Positions 16,835 through 26,222 of a DNA stretch of 64,000 nt are shown here, piece by piece; position 1 is the first letter of the stretch; each line of letters opens with the position of its first letter. This DNA comes from a bacterium (GTDB lineage Bacteria; Planctomycetota; SZUA-567), in the NCBI GenBank assembly GCA_003245715.1, contig QKCJ01000036.1:23542-87541 (forward strand), in the 5' to 3' direction. The position numbers and the translations under genes are program-made. The notes under the pieces are model-generated. The model made no database searches. It was given only the letters and a program-made list of their open reading frames with translations, and was not told the origin of the DNA.

Positions 16835-17382
16835 TGGGCAGAGCAACCAGTAAAAAGTATCAGGCAGACGGTGACGAGTACACAAAATTTCAGGCCAGCG
16901 AGATTCTGCCGCCTGAGAGTGCAGAGCCAAAGCCGACACCGCTTGCTTCGGCGATGGCGCTTCTATCTTCCGGCCACAGTGACATCTCGGCGGTCAATCA
17001 TTTGCGCAACGGTCATGGTTTGTCGCTTGAACGGGCGCAGGCGGTGATTGAAGCGGCGTATGAGAAGATAACCGTTTCGCAGAAGCGCGCTCCCGAGCAG
17101 AAGATGGCAATTGCCATTGAACAAAGAATGAAGGTTGTGGCTGCGGCGATGGATCGGGAGGATTACCGCACGGCTCTGGCGGCGATGGAGCAGCGCGAAA
17201 AATTACTTGGCCTGACCGGTCCCGAAGCGTTAAGCGGCAATGAGTTCGCCTCAACACTTCTTAACCTGATGGAGCTTGCCGCGCGCACAGGTAATCTGAC
17301 CGAGCAGGCAGTCGGTAACAGCCGGCCGGATAAAAACAATACTGACAGGGAAAAGACTGACGGTGACAAAGATGCTCAGTGA
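16834..17382 (+). CDS. Probable terminase small subunit
   Basis: TerS proteins recognise the packaging site and regulate the large subunit. The 182-aa product has a short helical N-terminal segment (SDISAVNHLRNGHGLSLERAQAVIEAAYEKI) consistent with an HTH-like DNA-binding part, a long central helix (MAIAIEQRMKVVAAAMDREDYRTALAAMEQREKLLGL split over about residues 85-125), and a charged tail. The sequence itself is not diagnostic. The call rests on size, architecture and position immediately before, and overlapping by about 20 bp, the large terminase. Confidence 0.55.
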   Translation: MGRATSKKYQADGDEYTKFQASEILPPESAEPKPTPLASAMALLSSGHSDISAVNHLRNGHGLSLERAQAVIEAAYEKITVSQKRAPEQKMAIAIEQRMKVVAAAMDREDYRTALAAMEQREKLLGLTGPEALSGNEFASTLLNLMELAARTGNLTEQAVGNSRPDKNNTDREKTDGDKDAQ

Positions 17383-18763
17383 TTTTGAATTGTTTCGCAG
17401 AGAACCTTTTGGCGCGGAGTTACGAAAGAGGCTGCGCAGTGATCCGGTTTTTTTTTGTCGCCATATTTTAGGTATCGAGCCATGGAGCAAGCAGGCAGAG
17501 GTCTTGCAGGCGCTGCGTGATGATGACATGGTCGCGGTACGTAGCGGTCATGGAACGGGAAAGAGCTTTATCGCTTCAGCCGCGGCGTTATGGTTTTTGT
17601 ATTCCTATTATCCGGCCAAGGTCATAACGACCGCGCCAACCTGGAATCAGGTTCGTCAAATATTATGGAGCGAGATTCGCCGGATGCACGCGATGAGTAG
17701 GATGCCGCTTGGTGGAAAGGTGCTGGAGGAACGGATCAAACTTAGTGACGGGGCGTACGCGGTAGGTATTTCAACAGACGAGGCCGAACGTTTTCAGGGT
17801 TTTCATGCGGAGAGTGTTTTTGTCATTCTTGATGAAGCGCCGGGGGTACGTGAGGAGATTTGGGAGGCGGCGCAGACACTGCTCACCGGTTCAGTCGGCA
17901 AGATTCTGGCTATTGGCAACCCCACGAAGCCGACCGGAATATTTTATGAGATCTTTAACCCCGCCAGTGAGTGGCGCAAGATCAGGATTTCCTGTCTGGA
18001 CTCGCCGAATGTAACAAGCGGGCGCGAGTTATATCCAAGGCTGGTAACGAGAAAATGGGTCGAGCGCCGGCGGCAGGAATGGGGTGAGGACACGCCGCTG
18101 TACCGCAGCCGGGTGCTTGGGGAATTTCCCGAGGATGAGCAATCAGTACTGATCCCGCGGCATTGGCTTGAAGGTGAAAAACCAAAAATCAAACGAAATA
18201 AAGGCCAAAGGTATCTCGGCGTTAATGTGGCGCGTGAGGGTAAGGACGCGACAGTATTTCTTATCCGCAACGAGCGTGAAATTATCTATGTACGCGAAGA
18301 GCATGGAATATCGACCATGGAAAGTGTTGGTATAATTGTGCGGCTGATGAAGGAAAAAAATATTAGCGAGGATAATGTCTTTATTGACGACACCGGTCTT
18401 GGCGCAGGCGTTACAGACCGGTTGCGGGAACTTGATTACGAAGTAAACGCAGTAATTGCCGCGGCAAAAGCGAACAACCCCGCGCGTTTTATCAATCTCA
18501 GAGCCGAAATGTTCTGGCGGTTGCGGGAAGACCTTAATCCGGAGAAAAAAGAAGGTCCGCTTTATATCAATAATAGATACACAACTTTGAAGCGTGAGTT
18601 ATGCGCGCTGACTTATGAATTTAATTCCGGCGGCGGGATCAAGATTATCGACAAGATAAAACTGCGGGGAAAAATTTCCGGTTCGCCAAACCACGCCGAT
18701 AGTTTGGCCCTGACCTATGCCGGCAGCCGCCGCAGAAAAGATATCGAAATTTCAATTCTATAA
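17363..18763 (+). CDS. Terminase large subunit (TerL)
   Basis: The packaging motor: an N-terminal ATPase drives DNA into proheads and a C-terminal RNase H-like nuclease cuts concatemers. The 466-aa product shows Walker A SGHGTGKS at residues 61-68, a TTAPTWNQVRQ coupling motif near 95, Walker B VFVILDEAPG near 150, and a nuclease part with GVNVAREGKDATVF, FIDDTGLGAGV and the late NHADSLAL Asp. The frame can start at GTG 17363 or ATG 17372; neither has a strong SD, in line with coupling to the overlapping upstream gene. Family call is secure. Confidence 0.92.
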   Translation: MTKMLSDFELFRREPFGAELRKRLRSDPVFFCRHILGIEPWSKQAEVLQALRDDDMVAVRSGHGTGKSFIASAAALWFLYSYYPAKVITTAPTWNQVRQILWSEIRRMHAMSRMPLGGKVLEERIKLSDGAYAVGISTDEAERFQGFHAESVFVILDEAPGVREEIWEAAQTLLTGSVGKILAIGNPTKPTGIFYEIFNPASEWRKIRISCLDSPNVTSGRELYPRLVTRKWVERRRQEWGEDTPLYRSRVLGEFPEDEQSVLIPRHWLEGEKPKIKRNKGQRYLGVNVAREGKDATVFLIRNEREIIYVREEHGISTMESVGIIVRLMKEKNISEDNVFIDDTGLGAGVTDRLRELDYEVNAVIAAAKANNPARFINLRAEMFWRLREDLNPEKKEGPLYINNRYTTLKRELCALTYEFNSGGGIKIIDKIKLRGKISGSPNHADSLALTYAGSRRRKDIEISIL

Positions 18764-18862
18764 AATAAAAAAAATGCAGAGTCTTTAAAACAATTTTTAG
18801 CAGATTTGCCAGGCAAGCAGATCTGCAAGTTTACAACAAGAAAAAAAACAGAGGACACTTCA

Positions 18863-19978
18863 ATGGAACTGATAAGAAAAATCAGAAACGCCTTCAGCAC
18901 CAAAGCAAATAACGGCGGCATCTTCGCACCGGTTACGACCGCCACTTCCACCGCCCCCTGGTATAACAATCCCGGCGCGCAGATTGAGCAGTACCGGCAA
19001 TGGGTTTATGTCGCAGTCCGCGCAATCGCGACACGGGTGGCAAGTACGAATCTGAATTTTATTGATGAAGAAACAAGCTCCCGCCTTGAGCCGAGCCATC
19101 CGCTGCGGCAATTATTCCGTGAGGTCAATCCGCATGATACAAGCGTGACGCTTTGGACAAAGACGATGATGTTTCTGGAGCTGACAGGAAACGCGTATTG
19201 GTATCTGCCGAAAAACGCGCTCGGTGAAATTGCTGAAATCTGGGTCATCCCGAGCCATTATATGCGAGTGATTCCGGATGCGGAAAAATTCATCGCCGGA
19301 TATGAATACAGTTGCGCCGGTGTGCGGGAGACTTTTGATACAGATGAAATTGTGCATCTTAAATATCCCTCGCCTGATTCGGTTTATTACGGTACCGGCC
19401 CGCTTCAGGCAGCGGCTGACAGTGTTGAGGCGCACAAGGCGATGAAAAAGGCGGAACGCAAAAGTTTTGAACATGGAGCGTTTCCTGGCTTGGCGATTCA
19501 GACGGAGGAGAAGCTTGCGCCGACTGTCCGCGCAAGATTAGAGAAAGCTTTCGAGAATGGATTTTCCGGGGCGAACAAGGCAGGCCGTACCCTGATACTT
19601 GAACAGGGCCTCAAAGTTCGCCCCTTTACCATGTCGCCGCGCGAGATGGATTTCATGCAGAGCAGCAAGATGACGCGTGATGAAATTCTGGCGGTCTTTG
19701 GTGTGCCGGCAGCGGTTGCGGGAATCTCTGAAGACGTCAACCGGGCAAGTGCTGAGGCGATGCTTTACACTTTTGCGGAAAACACCATCCTGCCCAAACT
19801 TCGGCTCATTCAGGCGCAGATAACCCAGGACATCTGTTCAAAGTATCCCGGCGTGATTGAAGCGAAATTCGAGAACCCGATACCGGCGGTACGCTCGGAG
19901 GAGAGGGCGGACATGGAGCTGCGGCTCAAGTACGGGATAACCACCCCTGAAGAGGAACGCGAGAGGCTTCAGTGGTGA
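18863..19978 (+). CDS. Phage portal protein, HK97 family
   Basis: Portal proteins form the dodecameric DNA gateway at one capsid vertex. The 371-aa product carries hallmark regions: YVAVRAIATRVASTNL after the N terminus, ELTGNAYWYLPKN, HLKYPSPDSVYYGTGPLQAA, MKKAERKSFEHGAFPGL and the C-terminal wing ILAVFGVPAAVAGISEDVNRASAEA. AGAGG lies 8 bp before the ATG at 18863; the 19 codons upstream in frame are not supported. Slightly short for the family (usually about 400 aa), lacking the variable C-terminal tail. It sits 99 bp after TerL. Confidence 0.93.
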   Translation: MELIRKIRNAFSTKANNGGIFAPVTTATSTAPWYNNPGAQIEQYRQWVYVAVRAIATRVASTNLNFIDEETSSRLEPSHPLRQLFREVNPHDTSVTLWTKTMMFLELTGNAYWYLPKNALGEIAEIWVIPSHYMRVIPDAEKFIAGYEYSCAGVRETFDTDEIVHLKYPSPDSVYYGTGPLQAAADSVEAHKAMKKAERKSFEHGAFPGLAIQTEEKLAPTVRARLEKAFENGFSGANKAGRTLILEQGLKVRPFTMSPREMDFMQSSKMTRDEILAVFGVPAAVAGISEDVNRASAEAMLYTFAENTILPKLRLIQAQITQDICSKYPGVIEAKFENPIPAVRSEERADMELRLKYGITTPEEERERLQW

Positions 19979-20014
19979 GAATATAAATGTGACAGTCACA
20001 AAAAGGGAAAATTT

Positions 20015-20743
20015 ATGGAAGAGGAAAAAAAGAATCAGAGCCCGCCGACCAAGCTTCCGGCGCGCTCACCGGTGAGTTCCGTCGACCGGGAAAAACGCCG
20101 GATGGAAATTGTAATTTGCACGCCGCAGCTTGACCGGCAGGGTGATATTGTCGAGCCTGAAGGTCTTGACTTTACCAACTATCTCAACAACCCGGTGTTG
20201 CTCTGGGCGCATGACGTGAACCGTCCGCCGGTTGGTAAAATTGTTGAGATCAATAACGGCGGCAGTGAGATCACGGCGATTGTCGAGTTTGCCGAGACTG
20301 ACTTTGCCAGCGAGGTCTTCGAGCTTTATGCCGGGGGGTATCTCAACGCCTGGAGCATTGGTTTCATTCCGCAGCGCTGGAAACGGATGAGCAAAAACGA
20401 GGGCGGCGGTTTTCATGTTTACCAGGCGGAGATTGTCGAGGTATCAGCCGTGCCTGTTCCGGCAAACGCCAAAGCGCTGACCAAAGCTCTTGAAGGAATC
20501 AGTGACCAGGATCTGCAGCAGAGTCTGCAGAATGAAATGTCAAAAAATTCTGAAGGCGATAATTTTGCAGATGAAGAAGAACCGTTTGATGATATTGAGG
20601 ATGATGACGCTGAATTGAGTTGTGGCAATGCTGATGAAATATTAGCAGCTGAAGACGATTACAGAGAGCTGCTTGAAGAATTTGCGCAGCACATTATGGA
20701 AATCGTCGAGAATGTTTTTGCGAAGCTTGAAATGGCACGTTGA
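20015..20743 (+). CDS. HK97-family prohead protease, possibly fused to a scaffold-like tail
   Basis: Processes capsid and scaffold during prohead maturation. In this 242-aa product residues 25-160 contain the family motifs: RRMEIVICTPQLDRQGDIV, the catalytic His in LLWAHDVNRPPVGKI, the Ser in YLNAWSIGFIPQRW and the strand VEVSAVPVPANAKAL. The remaining 80 residues are acidic and probably helical (DEEEPFDDIEDDDAEL), resembling a scaffolding extension. AAGGGAAAATTT precedes the ATG. It lies between portal and capsid genes, the canonical order. Confidence 0.9.
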   Translation: MEEEKKNQSPPTKLPARSPVSSVDREKRRMEIVICTPQLDRQGDIVEPEGLDFTNYLNNPVLLWAHDVNRPPVGKIVEINNGGSEITAIVEFAETDFASEVFELYAGGYLNAWSIGFIPQRWKRMSKNEGGGFHVYQAEIVEVSAVPVPANAKALTKALEGISDQDLQQSLQNEMSKNSEGDNFADEEEPFDDIEDDDAELSCGNADEILAAEDDYRELLEEFAQHIMEIVENVFAKLEMAR

Positions 20744-20802
20744 AAAAATCAGTAACAGAAACAGGAAATATAAAAATTTAAAAACAGAAAAAGGAATCAG
20801 TA

Positions 20803-21909
20803 ATGAAAAGAAAAATGAATGACGGAAGTTTTAACATGATGCTTGAGAAGATGGCTCTTGGCCTGCAGCCGATTATCGAGCAGAAAGCTAACGATGCCAT
20901 GCGCACTGCCGGCATGGGTCGCATTGAACGCAAGCATGGAATTTTCCCCGGCGTTAAAAATTCAGCCCCAGCCAAAGAACGCGCCTACCGTTTCTTCTCT
21001 GCGATGATCGGCGGCGACGTGATTGGAGCGAAGGCTCTGTCTGAGGGTACATCAAGCGCGGGCGGTTATCTGGTTCCGGCGGATTTTCGCAGCGAAATTA
21101 TCGCGCGTCTGCCCGAGCAGTCTGAGCTTGCTCCTTATGTGCAGGTTGTACCGGTACGTACTGAAAGCGGCAGCATCCCAAGCCTTTCAAGTGATATCGC
21201 CATCACCTGGCGTGGCGGCGCGACCAGTCCGGCAGAAAACCAGTCCTTCGGCGAAAGCCAGCCGGTACTGGGTGCGGTCAATTGGTCACTCAAGCGTGCG
21301 GATGCGATTACAAAGATAAGCCGCGAACTTGTTGCCGACTCACAACCCTCAGTAATCGAGTTTATCACCAGACTTTTCCAGGACGCAATTTCACGTGAGC
21401 GCGACAGGATGATCGCTGTCGGGTCTGCTGGCGGCGTTACTGCCGGAACACAACCTGTCGGTATTGAGAACACAACCTTCACTAACACTGTAGCAATTGA
21501 TGACGCGTTGACTTACGCCGCACTGGTTGAGCTTGAGCATACCCTGGCGCGCAAGTACCGCAACAATGCACGCTGGATCATGAACAGTGCGAACCTGCAC
21601 CGCATCTTCGCGCTTGCTGACACAACCGGCCGCCCACTCTTCAGCCGTGAGGTTGTCGGTGAGAAGCCGCAGACTTATATCCTTGGTTATCCGGTGAGCG
21701 TGCAGGACGATCTTGCTGATGACAATATTTTCTTTGGCGACCTTTCCTGTTACATCTGGTTTGACCGTGAAGAGATGGGCATTGAAAGCACCAACGCCGG
21801 GGGTTCGGCGTTTGAGAATCATCAGACCTGGATCAAGGTTTGGGAACGCGTTGACGGTAAGGTCGGCCTTGAGGAAGCGTTTGTCAAGGGCAGTGGCATT
21901 ACCGGCTGA
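20803..21909 (+). CDS. Major capsid protein, HK97 fold
   Basis: Shell subunit of 368 aa. After a basic/helical N-terminal delta-like region (to about residue 75) comes the HK97 core: EGTSSAGGYLVPADFRSEIIARL, VQVVPVRTESGSIPSL, the E-loop region WRGGATSPAENQSFGE, KISRELVADSQPSVIEFI on the spine helix, then WIMNSANLHRIFALADTTGRPLF and VSVQDDLADDNIFFGDLSCYIW. The length and order match phage capsids such as HK97 gp5. The short delta-like domain might be removed by the upstream protease. Confidence 0.95.
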   Translation: MKRKMNDGSFNMMLEKMALGLQPIIEQKANDAMRTAGMGRIERKHGIFPGVKNSAPAKERAYRFFSAMIGGDVIGAKALSEGTSSAGGYLVPADFRSEIIARLPEQSELAPYVQVVPVRTESGSIPSLSSDIAITWRGGATSPAENQSFGESQPVLGAVNWSLKRADAITKISRELVADSQPSVIEFITRLFQDAISRERDRMIAVGSAGGVTAGTQPVGIENTTFTNTVAIDDALTYAALVELEHTLARKYRNNARWIMNSANLHRIFALADTTGRPLFSREVVGEKPQTYILGYPVSVQDDLADDNIFFGDLSCYIWFDREEMGIESTNAGGSAFENHQTWIKVWERVDGKVGLEEAFVKGSGITG

Positions 21910-22026
21910 GTATAGCGGTAACTGAGTTTGCAGTGTCGGGTTTACAGGTGCGGTTCTGGTGCGAACATTTGCCGCAGGGCTGCGCCTGTAATTTTTATAA
22001 AAGTTGTTTTGGCTGAAGGCGCGATT

Positions 22027-22293
22027 ATGAAAAAAATAATTCTGATTATCTGTTGTGCGGGCAGCTTTGTATCTGGTTGCGCGACACAGGAAAAATTACG
22101 GGAAAGTCTGCAGGCGGTGGCTGAGGATATCAGCGGGGGCTTGCAGAAAATTGTTGACGGCGCGGCGGAGGGGGTTAAATCTGCAACAAAAATTGCGGAG
22201 GAAAAAGCGGATGAACTTGAAGGTAAAGAAAGTGAAGAGTCACCGCAGGTAAAAGAGGAAAGCAGCGCTGAAAAGATGAAATTGGATAAATAG
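22027..22293 (+). CDS. Small lipoprotein embedded among head genes
   Basis: The 88-aa precursor has a basic start, the hydrophobic segment IILIICCAGSFVSGC and a lipobox Cys at about residue 18. The mature part is helical and Lys/Glu rich (KIAEEKADELEGKESEESPQ). AAGG lies 7 bp before ATG 22027; the frame's earlier start at 21928 lacks support. A host-acting lipoprotein between capsid and connector genes is unusual; superinfection exclusion or lysis roles are possible but only guesses. Confidence 0.7.
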   Translation: MKKIILIICCAGSFVSGCATQEKLRESLQAVAEDISGGLQKIVDGAAEGVKSATKIAEEKADELEGKESEESPQVKEESSAEKMKLDK

Positions 22294-22306
22294 GAGAGAG
22301 TAAATT

Positions 22307-22882
22307 ATGGCAGCATCAGCAGACCTGACAACGCTTGAAAGCGTTAAGAATTATCTCTCGCTTACTGACGATCAGACAGGGCGCGACGCGTTACTCAGTT
22401 CGATTATCGCGGCGGTCTCCGAGTCGATTGAGAGTTATTGCAGGCGGGAGTTTGCCAGAAAAGTCCGCACCGAGTTTTATGATGGCGCGTGTACCAATGC
22501 GTTATTGCTCGCCTGTCGTCCGGTGCATTCGGTGGTGGCGGTGCATGATGATCTTGACCGTAACTTTAATGACCTTTCGAAGTTGGCGGAAGACAGTTAT
22601 GTGGTTTACGAGAATGAAGGTTTAATCAGACTCCGTTACAGTCTTTTTGCGCCGGGGATTAAGAATGTCCGCGTTGAGTATGAGGCTGGGTATGAAGTGA
22701 TTCCGGCGGTGGTGGCGCAGGCGGCGAATATTCTGGTCGCGCATTATTACACCCGCGCGCGCAGCGGCGCCGATGCAATTGCCAGCGAGTCGGTGGGGGT
22801 TTATTCGGTCAGTTATGACACAGGTGAGTGGCCGCAGCGGGCGGTTGGCTTGCTTGCGGAATTTCGCGAGGTGCAGATATGA
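22307..22882 (+). CDS. Head-tail connector protein (gp6-like)
   Basis: Adaptor that docks on the portal after packaging. The 191-aa product begins with the family's helical pattern (LTTLESVKNYLSLTDDQTGRD, LLSSIIAAVSESIESYCRREF), followed by a beta-rich insertion and VRVEYEAGYEVIPAVVAQAANILVAHYYTRA. AGGAGAG precedes the ATG. Its stop overlaps the next start (ATGA), showing coupling. Confidence 0.85.
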   Translation: MAASADLTTLESVKNYLSLTDDQTGRDALLSSIIAAVSESIESYCRREFARKVRTEFYDGACTNALLLACRPVHSVVAVHDDLDRNFNDLSKLAEDSYVVYENEGLIRLRYSLFAPGIKNVRVEYEAGYEVIPAVVAQAANILVAHYYTRARSGADAIASESVGVYSVSYDTGEWPQRAVGLLAEFREVQI

Positions 22883-23214
22883 GTTTGCAGAGTATGTTAC
22901 GGCAGAGTGCGCAAATCGAGCGCCTGACTGAGACGGTACGCGAGGATGGCGCGGTGATAACAAACTGGAAGGTGGCGCAGAATGGTGTGCCGTGTCTGCT
23001 GGAAAAAATCGAGGCTTCTCAGGCGAATTCAAACTCGCGGGTGCGCGGCTATTTCCCTGATGATACAGATCTGCAGCCGGATACGGTGTTGGGTACGCCT
23101 GACCGGATAACGGTTGACGGGGTGGCGTATCTGGTTACGGGTACGGCAAAATATAACGGGTTTAATTTGTCGTTAATGGTGGCGGAGCTTGAGCTGGTGC
23201 GCGAGTTATCGTGA
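22879..23214 (+). CDS. Probable head-tail adaptor / head closure protein
   Basis: The 111-aa protein is beta-rich with RLTETVREDGAVITNWKVAQNGVPCLLEKI at the N-terminal half and DRITVDGVAYLVTGTAKYNGFNLSLMVAELEL at the end, the layout of small phage head-closure knobs. The call depends on position and overall pattern rather than a diagnostic motif. Confidence 0.6.
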   Translation: MSLQSMLRQSAQIERLTETVREDGAVITNWKVAQNGVPCLLEKIEASQANSNSRVRGYFPDDTDLQPDTVLGTPDRITVDGVAYLVTGTAKYNGFNLSLMVAELELVRELS

Positions 23215-23256
23215 TTGTTTTTGATTATGATAAGGCATAGAAAAAGGGTGGTTAGG

Positions 23257-23496
23257 ATGCAGGATTATATTTTAAAGGAGACGGTTCAGTACGGCTTTGC
23301 GGGACTGGCGGCGGCGCAGTTTGTGGTACTGGTCTGGCTGGTGCGGCGGCTCTTGACGGTCTTCTCGGAGACGGCGAAAATTATCAGCAGCAATACCCAC
23401 GCCCTGCGGACGTTGAACGAAAAGCAGAAGGAGCTTTCAGCGATTAACAGCAAGCTCAGTGAGAGGATTCTTTCACGTCCGTGTCTGCGCAAATAA
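23257..23496 (+). CDS. Small single-span membrane protein with coiled coil
   Basis: The 79-aa protein has one membrane segment (FAGLAAAQFVVLVWLVRRLL) and a heptad-like C-terminal helix (ETAKIISSNTHALRTLNEKQ...). The layout resembles small phage holins or spanin-like partners, but no family motif is seen. AAGGGTGG lies 6 bp before ATG 23257. Confidence 0.55.
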   Translation: MQDYILKETVQYGFAGLAAAQFVVLVWLVRRLLTVFSETAKIISSNTHALRTLNEKQKELSAINSKLSERILSRPCLRK

Positions 23497-23533
23497 TGGA
23501 TGCTCTTGATAACTGATTTGGCAGGGAGAAGCG

Positions 23534-26101
23534 ATGCAGGATATTAGTGATAACGCCAGGGCCGGGCTTGAGTCGTATAGTGCTGCTCCGGTGATGATAC
23601 TGAGGCTGACAATTGAGGATACGGATTATTATTTTGCACCGTCGCAGGAGGGGTGTGCTTATATGATTTCCGGTGTGCTGCTTGGTTGCGGGGCGCTTGA
23701 GGAGAAGGTCGGGGCGGATCTGGTATCGGGTTATGAGTCTGTGAAAATCGGGCTGAGTGATCTTGATAAAACATTTCTTGGTTTACTCTCTGGCGGCGTT
23801 CTTGAAGGCGCGGCGGCGGTAATGCTGCAGAGCTTTAACGGGCTTGTGGCGGGTGAGGAGTTTACAGTCTTCTCGGGAATTGTCAAGGAAAATTCAGAGT
23901 GGCACGAGCGCCGTCTTGAGTTGCGGCTTGAGGGGTATGAGAGTATCTTCAACAAGAAACAGCTTCTGCGCCAGGCCAGTCGTGAGATATTTCCGGGCAT
24001 CCTTCCTGATGATGAAGGACGGACTCTGCCACTTTGTTTTGGCCGCCCCAGAGAAGTCAAGGCCGTGCGCGTCAAAGCTGTGCCAAAGACGACTCTGGTT
24101 ACCAAGCTCGGCAGCAACGAGACGGAATTTTATGTGGCTGACGCTTCATCTTTTCCGGCGTGTGAGATTACTCTCAATGTCGGCTATGAACGGATTACAG
24201 GATCATTCAGCGGCAACCGTTTTACGGTTACTGACCGGGGTATGGAAGTTGACAGCGGGAATTTTACCGGGCGCACCGGTAATGTTACGGTAGTCAAGGT
24301 AAGTGGCCTTAGTGGTGGCGCAGGCGGCAGGTATGCGGGGCTTTATATTAAGCTGATTAACGGCAGTTTCACCAGTCAGGTGCGGATAATTGATTCCGCT
24401 GCTGACGGGGTGTTGTATCTTCAGTCAACATTTATTGACGAGGGCGGTTTTTATTATCAGCCGCTTGAGACGGATGTTGCCAGAATTTATTCCAAGGCAG
24501 TCATGCAGTATCCCGGGGCGAAGGTCTCGCTTGCTGATGAGTCGGAGTATTATCTGGTTAATGACGGGCCGGTGGATTCGGTTCTGCTTGTTGAAGGCAA
24601 GACGAAAAACGGTCTGGTTCGTATTCCGCAGAGCCGGTATGAAGTCATTGTCAGTGATGAGGAATTGTTCCCTGACCTCGGCAGGCCGGCGGCGCTAATC
24701 AAATTATATTCACTGCCGACCCAGATAAACAGCGCGGATTATAATCTTGCCGCATTCACCAGTGATGATATTTATGTGACGCTGGTTGCGGAGGATGTGG
24801 AGGGTAATCCGGTTGACATTATCCGCTCGCTTCTTGTTACTGAAGGCGGGATTGCTGAAGCGTTGCTTGATGAGGATTCGTTTACAGACGCAAGAGTAGA
24901 ATGTGCAGAGATCAGCATGTCATTTGCCCTGACCAGTGGGCGGACGGTGGCGGCGCTTCTTTCTGATTTATGTTTTCAGGCGCGGCTTTCGCTTTTGTGG
25001 CAGCGGGGAAAATTTTACCTGCATCCGCTTCATGACGGGATAGGCGCGTCGCTGCGTACGTTGTCTTCTGATGAAATAATTTCACTGACAGCCAGTGATG
25101 AACCGGTGGCGGACCCGATCGACGGGATTGAGGTAAGTTACAGCGGTGGGACGGTCTGCCTGTACCGTGATAATAGTGTGCGCAGTAATGTGAAAAAGCT
25201 CGACCTGTGGGCGTATGAATCATACCAGCAGGTGCGCGCGCAGGCGGAGTGGTGGCTGCGGCGGTTGTCAAATCCCTGGCGGCGGGTAAGGGTGCAGACA
25301 TATCTGCCGGCGGCGGATCTTGAACGGTATGACGTTCTTGAACTGGCGGTTGCCGATGAGTTGGGCAGCAGGGTTACTGGCGTGGTGCAGAGCTTCAGGC
25401 GGCATACTCTGGGCGGCGCGGATGATATGGAGATCTGCGAACTGGAACTGATTGCGCCGGTCTGGCAGGGGTGCGCGAGCAGTTGTGAGAGTTCGTGTGA
25501 GGCTGGAAGCTGCGAGAGCGGTGGTTGTGAGATGTCCTGCACCAGCGGCTGCGAGCTGGCTTGTCAGTCAGCCTGTCAGACGGCGGTGGAACCGGTCAGT
25601 GATTTTATAATCTATGGCTGTCGGACGACCTGTCAGCTATCCTGCCGGGCTTCTACTGAGGAGGGTTGCAGCTCGGGCGGCTGTGAGACCTCATGCGAGA
25701 GTGGCTGCGAGGTAAGCTGTGAAGGGGTCGCCTTTGAGACAACCTGCCAGAGTGATTGTCAGACGGCTGATGAAGCGGCGACAGATGAACCGGAGGAAAA
25801 AGATTATCTGCTGGCAACGGTTACGATCCCTCCCTCAAGCCTGGGTGGCAGTGTTACGCTTAGCGTGGTTGATACTGCTGAAGAGATTGAAGCGGTTGAT
25901 ATCTCTGATCTGCGTCCGGTGACGGGTGACACCTGCGCGGTGATAAAGAGTGAATCAGGAACCTGGTATATCATGGGCGCAGGGCGTGAGGCAAAATTTG
26001 TCAAGGTGCAGGCAGATCTTGGTGAAGGCAGTTACACGGTGATTGAGAGCAACGGTTCACAGAGCTGGGGCAGCAGCTTTACGGCGAGTGTACCGGTTTG
26101 A
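23534..26101 (+). CDS. Large tail/hub-like protein with duplicated Cys-rich insert
   Basis: An 855-aa protein after the connectors. Residues 1-160 resemble baseplate/hub-type phage proteins that start with a beta domain (MILRLTIEDTDYYFAP ... FTVFSGIVKENSEWHERRLELRLEGY). The middle is beta-rich, and residues about 480-640 resemble the later hub domains seen in tail proteins. Residues about 646-746 hold 19 Cys, mostly spaced C-x3-C, as two related blocks joined by a linker (VEPVSDFII); both blocks contain GGCE.SC.SGCE and end in QTA. A C-terminal beta domain follows (about 750-855). CAGGGAG precedes the ATG. The tail assignment is inferred from context. The Cys insert could be a disulphide knot, metal site or substrate for the radical SAM enzyme at 28602. 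Confidence 0.65.
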   Translation: MQDISDNARAGLESYSAAPVMILRLTIEDTDYYFAPSQEGCAYMISGVLLGCGALEEKVGADLVSGYESVKIGLSDLDKTFLGLLSGGVLEGAAAVMLQSFNGLVAGEEFTVFSGIVKENSEWHERRLELRLEGYESIFNKKQLLRQASREIFPGILPDDEGRTLPLCFGRPREVKAVRVKAVPKTTLVTKLGSNETEFYVADASSFPACEITLNVGYERITGSFSGNRFTVTDRGMEVDSGNFTGRTGNVTVVKVSGLSGGAGGRYAGLYIKLINGSFTSQVRIIDSAADGVLYLQSTFIDEGGFYYQPLETDVARIYSKAVMQYPGAKVSLADESEYYLVNDGPVDSVLLVEGKTKNGLVRIPQSRYEVIVSDEELFPDLGRPAALIKLYSLPTQINSADYNLAAFTSDDIYVTLVAEDVEGNPVDIIRSLLVTEGGIAEALLDEDSFTDARVECAEISMSFALTSGRTVAALLSDLCFQARLSLLWQRGKFYLHPLHDGIGASLRTLSSDEIISLTASDEPVADPIDGIEVSYSGGTVCLYRDNSVRSNVKKLDLWAYESYQQVRAQAEWWLRRLSNPWRRVRVQTYLPAADLERYDVLELAVADELGSRVTGVVQSFRRHTLGGADDMEICELELIAPVWQGCASSCESSCEAGSCESGGCEMSCTSGCELACQSACQTAVEPVSDFIIYGCRTTCQLSCRASTEEGCSSGGCETSCESGCEVSCEGVAFETTCQSDCQTADEAATDEPEEKDYLLATVTIPPSSLGGSVTLSVVDTAEEIEAVDISDLRPVTGDTCAVIKSESGTWYIMGAGREAKFVKVQADLGEGSYTVIESNGSQSWGSSFTASVPV

Positions 26102-26160
26102 ATGTAAGAGTATCCAGCTTGTCACGTTAAAGTTGCCGGGGTGATGAATAAAAATAAAAA

Positions 26161-26186
26161 CGCAGCGGAAAATGCTCTCCGCTGCG
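26161..26186 (-). terminator. Intrinsic terminator of the acetyltransferase gene
   Basis: CGCAGCGGA / TCCGCTGCG stem (9 pairs). On the minus strand it is followed by TTTTTATTTTTA, so it serves the minus-strand gene; the plus-strand tail gene also ends 60 bp before it. Confidence 0.85.
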
Positions 26187-26222
26187 CCGGGATAAGATAA
26201 TGAATAACCGTTGCGGGAAAGG

